A stretch of DNA of 38,639 bases, taken from the NCBI GenBank assembly GCA_023622945.1, contig JAMNYG010000200.1:1-38639 (forward strand), written 5' to 3'. The DNA comes from Bacillota bacterium (GTDB lineage Bacteria > Bacillota > Clostridia > Acetivibrionales > JAMNYG01). Below, in pieces: positions 21,511 to 29,560 of the stretch. The stretch's first letter is position 1. Each line of letters opens with the position of its first letter. The notes beneath the pieces were generated by a model that worked only from the letters and a program-made list of their open reading frames with translations, was not told the origin of the DNA and searched no databases. The position numbers and the translations under genes were made by a program.

Positions 21511-22359
21511 ATGAAGTTTAGAAACAGCGGAGCAGAACTCTTTATCCCTGACGGGAAACCTGTGGAAGAAGCCATAAAACGCACTACACACATGGGTATA
21601 TCTGCTCACCAGGACGACCTTGAAATCATGTCCTATCACGGGATACTCGAATGTTTCGGAAAGGATTCTGAATGGTATTTCGGTGTGGTTGTCACCAACG
21701 GTGCCGGAAGTCCAAGGAACGGTTTATATGAATCATACACCGATGAAGAAATGCAGGCAGTGAGAAAAGTTGAACAGAAAAAGGCTGCCTATGTGGGAGA
21801 GTATGGTGCCATGGCCCTTCTGGATTACACCAGTGCCCAGGTCAAGGACCCCAAAAACCAGGATGTGAAGGAAGAATTAAAGGAATTGATTGCTGCCGCA
21901 AGACCTAAGGTCATATATACTCATAACCTTGCCGACAAGCATGACACCCATGTAGCAGTGGTTTTGAGAGTTATCAGCGCTCTCAGGGAACTGCCTGAGG
22001 AACTGCGGCCGGAAAAGGTTTATGGATGTGAAGTATGGAGAGGCCTCGACTGGGTAGTTGATGACGAGAAGGTCATGTTTGATGTAAGCGATCATCCGAA
22101 TCTTGCTGCTGCACTTTTGGGTGTATTCGATTCCCAGATCTGCGGCGGAAAGAGATACGACCTGGCAACTGCAGGCAGAAGAATTGCCAATGCAACGTAT
22201 GCTGCTTCCCATGACACGGATGAAAGCTCTGCATTGATCTATGCCATAGATCTGATGCCTCTTGTAAAAGACGCAAATCTTTGCCCCAGGGAATATATTG
22301 AAGGATATGTAAACCGGTTCAGACAGGATGTGGCAGACAGGATATCCAAGCTCCTGTAA
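21511..22359 (+). CDS. PIG-L/LmbE family deacetylase
   Basis: GISAHQDDLEIMSYHGI; IYTHNLADKHDTHVAVVLRV. Confidence 0.85.
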   Translation: MKFRNSGAELFIPDGKPVEEAIKRTTHMGISAHQDDLEIMSYHGILECFGKDSEWYFGVVVTNGAGSPRNGLYESYTDEEMQAVRKVEQKKAAYVGEYGAMALLDYTSAQVKDPKNQDVKEELKELIAAARPKVIYTHNLADKHDTHVAVVLRVISALRELPEELRPEKVYGCEVWRGLDWVVDDEKVMFDVSDHPNLAAALLGVFDSQICGGKRYDLATAGRRIANATYAASHDTDESSALIYAIDLMPLVKDANLCPREYIEGYVNRFRQDVADRISKLL

Positions 22360-22393
22360 GCTGCCGAATCAAAACATGCATCGGGCAAATCAA

Positions 22394-22427
22394 GGGATTC
22401 TGTAAAATTTACAGAATCCCTTTTTTT
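22394..22427 (+). terminator. Rho-independent terminator GGGATTCTGTAAAATTTACAGAATCCC + T7
   Basis: Perfect stem plus T run. Confidence 0.9.
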
Positions 22428-22454
22428 AGTATATTTCTTATTAGGTGTATTTAT

Positions 22455-22515
22455 ATCAGCAGTACTCTTTATCAGCAGTATCCCCATCAGCAATATTCTT
22501 ATTAGTAATATTTTT
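22455..22515. repeat. Degenerate tandem repeat, four 15-16-bp units (ATCAGCAGTACTCTTT / ATCAGCAGTATCCCC / ATCAGCAATATTCTT / ATTAGTAATATTTTT)
   Basis: Unit starts at 22455, 22471, 22486, 22501. Confidence 0.75.
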
Positions 22516-22572
22516 CATATTGCCTAGAACTTACTAGTATAGTATCCTAGAAATATGAAAAATCCTGATATG

Positions 22573-22664
22573 ACCTGTTGTGCAGTAAAAATAAGCGAGA
22601 ATGATATGCCGGGATAACAGTCCCTTGCATATCATTTGCCACTGCTTATGACAGTGCAACAGGT
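22573..22664 (+). promoter_or_regulatory. Structured leader upstream of the ROK glucokinase gene
   Basis: Outer ACCTGTTG/CAACAGGT; inner AATGATATGC/GCATATCATT with nested GGGA/TCCC; possible ATAAGC/GCTTAT. Confidence 0.45.
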
Positions 22665-22701
22665 TAGCAGGTGAAATGCGTATTCAAGGGGGATTTGAGT
22701 T

Positions 22702-23646
22702 GTGTATTACGTAGGTATAGATTTGGGAGGCACAAACATAGCTGCCGGAGTGGTTGATGAAAACGGCAGGATAATACACAAGGACAGCGTTCCGACATTA
22801 AGGGAGAGGGAATACCCGGAAATAATAAAAGATATGGCCATGCTTTCCTTAAAAGTAATCAGGGATGCAGGTCTTGAGGTCAAGGATATAAAAAGCATAG
22901 GTATCGGAAGTCCGGGTACCCCGAACAAAAAGGATGGCATACTGATCTATGCCAATAACCTGAAATTCAGAAACGTGCCCATGAGAGCTGAAATGCAAAA
23001 ATACATAAACCTTCCGGTCATAATAGATAACGATGCAAACTGTGCAGCCCTCGCGGAGAGTGTTTCGGGTGCCGCCAGGGATGCGGATCATTCCATAATG
23101 ATTACTATTGGTACCGGATTAGGCGGAGGCATAGTCATAGATAAGAAAATATACAGCGGGTTTAATTATGCCGGTGGCGAACTTGGACATACTGTCATCG
23201 TCTCAGGCGGGAAGCTCTGCACATGCGGGCGCAGAGGATGCTGGGAAATGTATGCTTCGGCTACCGGGCTTATTGAGCAGACAAAGGAAGCAGCTCAGCA
23301 ATACCCGGATTCTCTCATCAACAAGCTTGTTGACGGCGATCTTTCAAGGATTGATGCAAAAACCGCATTTGACGCTGCAAAACAGGGAGATGAAGCAGGC
23401 CGGAAGGTGGTAGACCAGTACATAGTATACCTTGCTGAGGGTATCACAAACATTATTAATATTTTTACTCCCCAAGTGCTTGTCATAGGCGGAGGAGTCA
23501 GCAAGGAAGGAGAATACCTGCTGAAGCCACTCAGAGAGATTGTAAGCAGGGATGTATACGGCAAGGATGTTCCCCAGACAAGCATCAGGGTGGCTGAGCT
23601 GGGTAATGATGCCGGTATTGTGGGAGCAGCCATGCTGGGCAGATAG
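22702..23646 (+). CDS. ROK family glucokinase-like kinase (GTG start)
   Basis: YYVGIDLGGTNIAAGVVDENG; IDNDANCAALAE; GTGLGGGIVID; CTCGRRGCWEMYAS zinc motif. Confidence 0.92.
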   Translation: MYYVGIDLGGTNIAAGVVDENGRIIHKDSVPTLREREYPEIIKDMAMLSLKVIRDAGLEVKDIKSIGIGSPGTPNKKDGILIYANNLKFRNVPMRAEMQKYINLPVIIDNDANCAALAESVSGAARDADHSIMITIGTGLGGGIVIDKKIYSGFNYAGGELGHTVIVSGGKLCTCGRRGCWEMYASATGLIEQTKEAAQQYPDSLINKLVDGDLSRIDAKTAFDAAKQGDEAGRKVVDQYIVYLAEGITNIINIFTPQVLVIGGGVSKEGEYLLKPLREIVSRDVYGKDVPQTSIRVAELGNDAGIVGAAMLGR

Positions 23647-23677
23647 CATCCATGGTTGACAGGTGAGTTTACAAAAA

Positions 23678-24439
23678 ATGTCCATGCGCAATATAAAACT
23701 TACAATAGAATATGACGGCACCAACTATCACGGATGGCAGAGCCAAAAAAATGCCGTTGCCGTCCAGGACGTGGTGGTAAAAGCGATAAGAAAACTGACG
23801 GGCGAGGAGGTACGTCTCATCGGAGCAAGCAGGACGGACGTGGGAGTACACGCTTTCGGTCAGGTGGCAAATTTCCACACATATTCAAAGATACCTCCTG
23901 AAAGATTTTCGTATGCTTTAAACAGTTTCCTTCCTGAAGATATAGTCATAAAGCATTCAAAGGAAGTTGACATGGGTTTTCATGCAAGATTCTCGGCAGT
24001 TGGAAAGAAATACAGGTATATGATTTTTAACTCCGACCGTCCCTCTGCCCTTTTGCGGAACAGGGCATATTTCGTGCCTGTCCCGATGGATTTGGAAGCG
24101 ATGCAGGAGGCAGCTTCGCATTTTTTGGGAACTCATGATTTTGCTGCTTTTTGTGCAACGGGGGGAAGCGCAAAAACTTCGGTAAGAACCATAACCGATA
24201 TATCGGTAAGCAAGCGGCATGATTATAACGGTGACATATTTGAAATAGAGGTTTCCGGAAACGGATTTCTGTACAATATGGTCAGGATTATTGCAGGTAC
24301 CCTGGCAGAAGTCGGTATGGGCAAAAAAAGACCTGATGAGATACCAGGGATAATAAACAGCCGCAGGAGGGAGATGGCCGGGATAACGGCACCGGCACAC
24401 GGGCTGTACCTTGTAGAGGTGTACTATGAAGATAACTGA
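23678..24439 (+). CDS. truA: tRNA pseudouridine synthase A (start 23678 or 23684)
   Basis: IKLTIEYDGTNYHGWQSQKN; GASRTDVGVHAFGQVANF; GNGFLYNMVRIIAGTL. Confidence 0.96.
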   Translation: MSMRNIKLTIEYDGTNYHGWQSQKNAVAVQDVVVKAIRKLTGEEVRLIGASRTDVGVHAFGQVANFHTYSKIPPERFSYALNSFLPEDIVIKHSKEVDMGFHARFSAVGKKYRYMIFNSDRPSALLRNRAYFVPVPMDLEAMQEAASHFLGTHDFAAFCATGGSAKTSVRTITDISVSKRHDYNGDIFEIEVSGNGFLYNMVRIIAGTLAEVGMGKKRPDEIPGIINSRRREMAGITAPAHGLYLVEVYYEDN

Positions 24440-24548
24440 ATGAAAAACCGGTGTTAAGCATGGTTATAATGTTTTAAGCAGAGATTTGAATGTTTTTTTA
24501 CAGCAAAGGAAATCGGATCATAAAAAGAAGAGAAGCTGCTTCAACGAT

Positions 24549-24585
24549 AAAGGGACATACTTCTCAATGAGGAATGTCCCTTTAT
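24549..24585 (+). terminator. Terminator after truA (AAAGGGACAT / ATGTCCCTTT)
   Basis: 10-bp stem; T-rich 3' arm followed by ATT. Confidence 0.6.
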
Positions 24586-24837
24586 TAATGTTTATGGTTT
24601 ATTGGGAACATTTATAGGAAACCTGCACAAGGATTATTCCGACAGGTCTGTTTTATTAAATGGGCAGACTTCCATAGTACTAAAAACAGACAGACTTCTG
24701 TCATATTAAAAAGGGACAGTCTGGAAAATACTGCTAGCAAAAAGTGAAATGGTGGATGATTAAGCGTGAGGTACAGCTATGATAATGTTAAAAAATAGAG
24801 AAAACATGAGATAAATTAAAATTATAACAACATATAC

Positions 24838-24867
24838 TTGACATGTACTGATTGTCTGTATTACAAT
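24838..24867 (+). promoter_or_regulatory. Candidate promoter for rplM-rpsI (TTGACA - 18 nt - TACAAT)
   Basis: Consensus hexamers ~90 nt upstream of rplM. Confidence 0.65.
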
Positions 24868-24956
24868 TAGTGAGTGCCGAAAATTTGGTTCAGTTGAACT
24901 GAAAACATAGATAAATCAAAATAAAACGGTTGTTGAACAAGGAGGGAACCAGAACC

Positions 24957-25391
24957 ATGAAAACGTACATGGCAAAAGCCGAAGATGTTAAAAGGAAATG
25001 GTACGTAGTGGATGCAGCAGGCAAGCCATTAGGAAGACTGGCCAGCGAAGTAGCTAAAATTCTCAGGGGAAAACATAAACCTGAATATACGCCCCACGTT
25101 GATACCGGGGATTACGTTATAGTCCTCAATGCCGACAAGGTTGTTCTTACAGGAAAAAAGCTTGACCAGAAGCTTTACAGACGCCATTCCCTGTATCCCG
25201 GAGGACTTAAGGAAATCAAGTACAGACACTTTCTGGCTACCAGACCTGAGAAGGCCGTAGAGCTTGCAGTCAAAGGCATGCTTCCCAAGAACAGCCTTGG
25301 AAGAGCCATGTTTAAAAAGCTCAAGGTATACAAGGGTTCGCAGCATGCGCATCAGGCACAGAAACCTGAAGTACTTGAAATAGAGGTATAG
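24957..25391 (+). CDS. rplM: 50S ribosomal protein L13
   Basis: [53 protein letters not shown]. Confidence 0.98.
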   Translation: MKTYMAKAEDVKRKWYVVDAAGKPLGRLASEVAKILRGKHKPEYTPHVDTGDYVIVLNADKVVLTGKKLDQKLYRRHSLYPGGLKEIKYRHFLATRPEKAVELAVKGMLPKNSLGRAMFKKLKVYKGSQHAHQAQKPEVLEIEV

Positions 25392-25414
25392 TATAGAAGG
25401 AGGGATATAGGAAC

Positions 25415-25807
25415 ATGGAAAAAGTGCAGTATTACGGAACCGGCAGAAGAAAGAAAGCGGTAGCGAGAGTCAGACTTGTTCCCGGAGACGGAAAAATCAC
25501 AATTAACGATAGAAGCCTTGATGATTATTTTGGTTTGGAAACCTTGAAGGTTATAGTAAGACAGCCACTGGTACTTACAGATACAGCTTCAAAATTCGAT
25601 GTGTTATGCAATGTACAGGGCGGAGGATTTACCGGCCAGGCAGGTGCAATAAGGCATGGTATAGCAAGAGCCCTTGTTAAGGCGGATGAAGAATTAAGAC
25701 CCATACTGAAAAAAGCAGGTTTCCTTACAAGAGACCCAAGAATGAAGGAAAGAAAGAAGTACGGTCTCAAGAAAGCGAGAAGGGCACCTCAGTTCTCAAA
25801 GAGATAA
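25415..25807 (+). CDS. rpsI: 30S ribosomal protein S9
   Basis: [27 protein letters not shown]-term [11 protein letters not shown]. Confidence 0.98.
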   Translation: MEKVQYYGTGRRKKAVARVRLVPGDGKITINDRSLDDYFGLETLKVIVRQPLVLTDTASKFDVLCNVQGGGFTGQAGAIRHGIARALVKADEELRPILKKAGFLTRDPRMKERKKYGLKKARRAPQFSKR

Positions 25808-25828
25808 TCGGATACAGTTTCGGTCGGA

Positions 25829-25854
25829 AGAGCTACAGAAATGTGGCTCTTTTA
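25829..25854 (+). terminator. Terminator after rpsI (AGAGCTACA-GAAA-TGTGGCTCT + TTT)
   Basis: 9-bp stem, GAAA tetraloop, T tail. Confidence 0.85.
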
Positions 25855-26057
25855 TTATGCGCTTCGGTCTGTTGAGCCGGCACAGGGAGGCGACAAAAGA
25901 AGTTATTATACAGCAATATTAGATATTTTTCTTTGAAGGAAAAAGCAAATCGTTCTTGAATATAGAAATGTAATATATTTACTGAGAAGGTATTTCCGGT
26001 ATTTTCTGTCAGGTAGTTTAAGCTCATGGAAAACGAATCCTTGGAGTTGAAAAGTTA

Positions 26058-27137
26058 ATGGATAAATGGAATGGAATAAAAACAAGGCTTGGGACACTTT
26101 CTAAAACAGCTTTATTTTTTATCATATTAGCATGGATTGTTATTGCTGCATTAACTGCTCATGCTTTTACAACAAGTCAATTCATTGAGCAGAAATTTAA
26201 TAAAAATGTAATTACTCAAAGGACAGTGTTTGATTATAAAACCAAAGAATTGCCATACGGGATCATTGGAGTTGAAGGAATTATATTCCCCAAAACACAA
26301 AATATCATAGATGTATACATTAACACTACGATAACAGCTATTGAACCTGTTTATGTTAGCGGAAATTATTCCATACTGCTTAAAATAATGGCTGAAGAGT
26401 TATGGGAACGTACTGTAACCGTGAAAAGCAAGCAAAATTTCAGTTATGAAGGAGAAACTGTAGAGTTAATAAATCAAAAGGTGTCAATTGATTTGGAGAA
26501 GATTTTTAGTGAGATAGAAATGATTTCCAATGAAATAATTGGGTACAGACCGGGCAAGTTTTTACTAAATATTGTCCCGATTATCGAGGGAGATATTACT
26601 TATGAAAGTAATAAGATTGATCTTGAATCAAATATGGCTATGAAATTTGAGCTTTCTCAGGGTCAAGTGATGTTAACCGGCGAAAAGGAATTTTCAAAGC
26701 AGACCCCCGTTGACCAAGTCAAAGTACTGGAACAAAAAATAGATTTATTTGGCCTGATGATACCTGTTCCGGTTTATAGGTATGTCTCGCTTCCTGTTTT
26801 TCTGATTTATTCCTGCTTTGCATTACTGGTATTAATATCAAAAAGGCAAGTAAGAATTGAACAAATGACTGAAGCTGACGAGATAGAAAGGAAATATAAG
26901 AACAGGTTGATTTCCGTACGACAACCCGTGGATTGTAAGGATAAAACACCCATTTGCCTTGAAAGTATGAAATCATTGGTCAGGATAGCGGATGAGCAAG
27001 ACAGAGGAATACTTAAATATCACAGTGATACGGAGGAAAAGATATTTTACCATGTGATTGAAGGGAATTATATCTATACATATGCCATTGATAAAAATAG
27101 CATCGGGGAAAAAGAGAAGCAATATGATTACATATAG
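26058..27137 (+). CDS. DUF5305-like two-TM membrane protein
   Basis: N-terminal TM, ~220-aa beta-rich extracytoplasmic region, second TM (YVSLPVFLIYSCFALLVLIS), cytoplasmic tail ending ILKYHSDTEEKIFYHVIEGNYIYTYAI; located beside DUF1102-like genes and a SipW-type peptidase. Confidence 0.6.
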   Translation: MDKWNGIKTRLGTLSKTALFFIILAWIVIAALTAHAFTTSQFIEQKFNKNVITQRTVFDYKTKELPYGIIGVEGIIFPKTQNIIDVYINTTITAIEPVYVSGNYSILLKIMAEELWERTVTVKSKQNFSYEGETVELINQKVSIDLEKIFSEIEMISNEIIGYRPGKFLLNIVPIIEGDITYESNKIDLESNMAMKFELSQGQVMLTGEKEFSKQTPVDQVKVLEQKIDLFGLMIPVPVYRYVSLPVFLIYSCFALLVLISKRQVRIEQMTEADEIERKYKNRLISVRQPVDCKDKTPICLESMKSLVRIADEQDRGILKYHSDTEEKIFYHVIEGNYIYTYAIDKNSIGEKEKQYDYI

Positions 27138-27145
27138 AAATCTAA

Positions 27146-27324
27146 ATTTAAACCCCTCCTCAAATATTACTCCAAAGTATACCATGCGGTTAGCCTTAAG
27201 TATAAGGCAGTTACTATACGTACCAAATCTTAAGAGTAGTCCGGGGGTCAATGTATCAATGTCCAAGATAAGAGATAATGTACTTGTCAAATAACAAATA
27301 AAAGATTTGGGAGGGTTTTTAAAT
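27146..27324 (+). promoter_or_regulatory. Long-range RBS-sequestering leader with two competing pairing partners
   Basis: ATTTAAA-CCCTCC-CAAAT (27146-27165) complements ATTTG-GGAGGG-TTTAAAT (27305-27324, includes RBS and the AT of ATG); alternative CCAAATCTT (27223-27231) complements AAGATTTGG (27302-27310); internal hairpin GCCTTA-AGTA-TAAGGC 27193-27208. Confidence 0.5.
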
Positions 27325-27976
27325 GAAAAAAGGCAGAATTCTGGTAGTGCTGTCACTTTTGTTGGTGGCTACTGTGATGGCTGCATTGGGAACCGGAGCT
27401 ATTGATGTTTTTACTGCTAACCGTTCAGTAAGTGCTAAAATTGTAGACGATACAAAAGGTTTTATTGGAATCTCAACAGATTCTCCGTATGCTTTCTTTA
27501 ACAACAGAGGTGCTCTTGAAATAAAATTCGCTTCAAATTATGGAGCTCAAGGATTTAACCCTGATTCCAGAACTTTAATCAAAAACCTTTTCACAATAAC
27601 TAATCAAAGCGGGAATAAAGTATATGTATGGTTAGAAGCAGATAAAGATTATAGTACAGCAGAACATTATGCATTTAAATACAGGGTTCAAGAGGGTTAT
27701 GAGGGTGTGCTTCATAGAGCAATTTATACCAGTAATTATTCCAACAGTAATCCACTTAGAAGGGTTCTAATATCCGATGTAGGAAGAAATTTTAAAGACG
27801 GTAAAGATGGAGAAAATGCTTACATGGAGCTGGAGCCCGGTCAATCCTTTGTTGTGGAGGTAGATGTAGCAACTCTTACAAACTATGGGAAAGCAGGAAC
27901 AAATCTGGATCATACTTTAATCATAAAAGCTGATAAAACTGCACCGACACAAAAATATCCAGACCCATTTAAATAA
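27323..27976 (+). CDS. Secreted DUF1102/camelysin-like protein (SipW-type substrate candidate)
   Basis: Signal sequence MKKGRILVVLSLLLVATVMAALGTGAIDVFTANRSVSAKIVDDTKGFIGI; shares the IDVF.A.R.V.A.IV.D..F.GI motif with the 29561 gene product. Confidence 0.6.
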   Translation: MKKGRILVVLSLLLVATVMAALGTGAIDVFTANRSVSAKIVDDTKGFIGISTDSPYAFFNNRGALEIKFASNYGAQGFNPDSRTLIKNLFTITNQSGNKVYVWLEADKDYSTAEHYAFKYRVQEGYEGVLHRAIYTSNYSNSNPLRRVLISDVGRNFKDGKDGENAYMELEPGQSFVVEVDVATLTNYGKAGTNLDHTLIIKADKTAPTQKYPDPFK

Positions 27977-28035
27977 TTAGCTCATACTTCAATCTAAAGA
28001 GCCTGTGAAAGTAAACCAGTAATATAGTGTAATTG

Positions 28036-28067
28036 GCAGGACTTAGGAATAAAGCCTAAAGTCCTGC
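28036..28067 (+). terminator. Intercistronic hairpin GCAGGACTTAGG / CCTAAAGTCCTGC between the DUF1102-like gene and the signal peptidase gene
   Basis: 9+3 bp stem with one bulged A; weak T tail, so possibly partial terminator or mRNA stabiliser. Confidence 0.5.
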
Positions 28068-28103
28068 TTAATTATGTATAATCTAAACGAAAAAGGGGCT
28101 TCT

Positions 28104-29228
28104 ATGAATATCATAAAAATTATAATTAATTGTTTAACTTTCATATTAGTAATTTTTCTATTAACATTGACAGCATTTAGTTTTATTTACAAAAACCCTG
28201 AAAAGTCACCGATAAGCTTGTGGTATGTATATTCGGAAAGCATGGAGCCAACGATTAAGACTAATGACGGGTTTATACTGATTTCCTCAAAAACCTATGA
28301 AACAGGAGATATCATTACATTTAAACCTAAAGTTTTGGAACAACCCTATGTAACCCACAGAATAATCGATATTACTTTGGATAGAGAATATATTACAAAG
28401 GGCGACAACAATATTATGACGGATCAACAGGGAGGGGAGCCTCCCATACAGCTTGACCAGGTGATAGGCAAAGCACTGTGCATATCAGGAAAACTTATAG
28501 TCTTGCCCAAGTTAGGTTTGATATCCCAAAAAATTCAGAAGAGCATGCCAAAAATAAACGTGTTTACTTTAATATCTGTAATAATTCTTATATATGCTTT
28601 AGGGTTTGTACTGGATATGATATTTAACAAGGAGAATACCAGGAAGAATAAAAAGAAAAGAATTCGCTTACTCGATATTGCACCCTTTTTTGATCCTTTA
28701 TTCTTAATAATGTGCATACTGATCATCATTAATACTCTAATTGTCGGGCAAACCATCAAGAGTTGGAAAACGGAAGAGATCTCATATGTCGTTGTAAGCA
28801 GGGAAGGTTTACCTAATCCTATATCAGGAGAAAAGTTTGAAAGAATAAAGAGCCTGGAGAATTCATCAATCATTCCATATTATACTATTTTAGAGCCGAC
28901 AGACGGTAATATGACCATAAAACCAAGGATTTTACTGATACCTCCCAAAGAAAATGTTGATTACGTGGTATCTGTTACTGCACCTGAGAAAACTGGGTAC
29001 TATGTACAGAAAATTAACATAAAAACGTATCCGAAGCTAATTCCACCAAAATTATTGGAGCAGCTATATTCAATAAGTCCGTTTATACCACTGTTAATCA
29101 TCTTTTCTCCCGGAGTAATCATTGTTATTGTGTTGTATATTATTTGGATAAAAAGATGGGACGACAATAAGAGATTAATCATGGATTGCTTAATACCCCT
29201 TCGTACCAGATTGAAGAAGCTTGTATAA
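28104..29228 (+). CDS. Signal peptidase I, SipW/ER-archaeal type (Ser-His), with C-terminal extracytoplasmic domain and additional TM segments
   Basis: SESMEPTIKTNDGFILIS (Ser), YVTHRIIDI (His instead of Lys), YITKGDNNIMTD; further TMs INVFTLISVIILIYALGFVLDMIF, FLIMCILIIINTLIV, FIPLLIIFSPGVIIVIVLYIIWI. Confidence 0.8.
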   Translation: MNIIKIIINCLTFILVIFLLTLTAFSFIYKNPEKSPISLWYVYSESMEPTIKTNDGFILISSKTYETGDIITFKPKVLEQPYVTHRIIDITLDREYITKGDNNIMTDQQGGEPPIQLDQVIGKALCISGKLIVLPKLGLISQKIQKSMPKINVFTLISVIILIYALGFVLDMIFNKENTRKNKKKRIRLLDIAPFFDPLFLIMCILIIINTLIVGQTIKSWKTEEISYVVVSREGLPNPISGEKFERIKSLENSSIIPYYTILEPTDGNMTIKPRILLIPPKENVDYVVSVTAPEKTGYYVQKINIKTYPKLIPPKLLEQLYSISPFIPLLIIFSPGVIIVIVLYIIWIKRWDDNKRLIMDCLIPLRTRLKKLV

Positions 29229-29301
29229 AAATAGAGAAATAAGACGACAAAAAAATAGAAATTGGTTACAGATATTAACAAAATATTCATGAAAACTAAT
29301 A

Positions 29302-29346
29302 TATACTTTAATAAAGAACTGCTAAAAGCTATTATACTTTAATAAA
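29302..29346. repeat. 14-bp direct repeat TATACTTTAATAAA (29302-29315 and 29333-29346, 31-bp spacing)
   Basis: Exact duplicate immediately upstream of RNA element copy 1. Confidence 0.6.
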
Positions 29347-29350
29347 TGAA

Positions 29351-29452
29351 TTTGGGGACGATGAAGCATATATTGTATCTGGGCACCTGATATATGCTGA
29401 GTCAGTGGTGCAACCGACCAATGAGATAAAAATCTTATTGGTCTTATTTTTT
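29351..29452 (+). promoter_or_regulatory. Candidate cis-regulatory RNA (riboswitch-like), copy 1, with terminator GACCAATGAGAT-AAAA-ATCTTATTGGTC
   Basis: TTTGGGGACGATGAAGC / CTGGGCACCTG / AGTGGTGCAACCGACCAATG blocks shared with copy 2; stem GCATATATT/GATATATGC; perfect 12-bp terminator then TTATTTTTT. Confidence 0.75.
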
Positions 29453-29560
29453 GAAGTCTTTCCAGGAAGTATAGTTTTATCCGAATATGTATATAATTTA
29501 AAAGATGGAAAATGCTGCACAAATTATGCGGGCTTTAAAGGAAAGAAGGGATTTTGCGGG

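Noticed and set aside
21511-22359. Bacillithiol biosynthesis BshB assignment for the PIG-L protein
   Set aside because: No BshA or BshC homolog nearby; the generic AHQDD motif does not discriminate among PIG-L deacetylases.
24593-24830. Possible structured element with AGACT/AGTCT repeats between truA and rplM
   Set aside because: Several short, partly overlapping inverted repeats in AT-rich DNA; no consistent single structure could be drawn by eye.
27058-27294. 78-aa ORF overlapping the end of the DUF5305-like gene
   Set aside because: Overlaps the previous gene and the structured leader; no RBS or domain.
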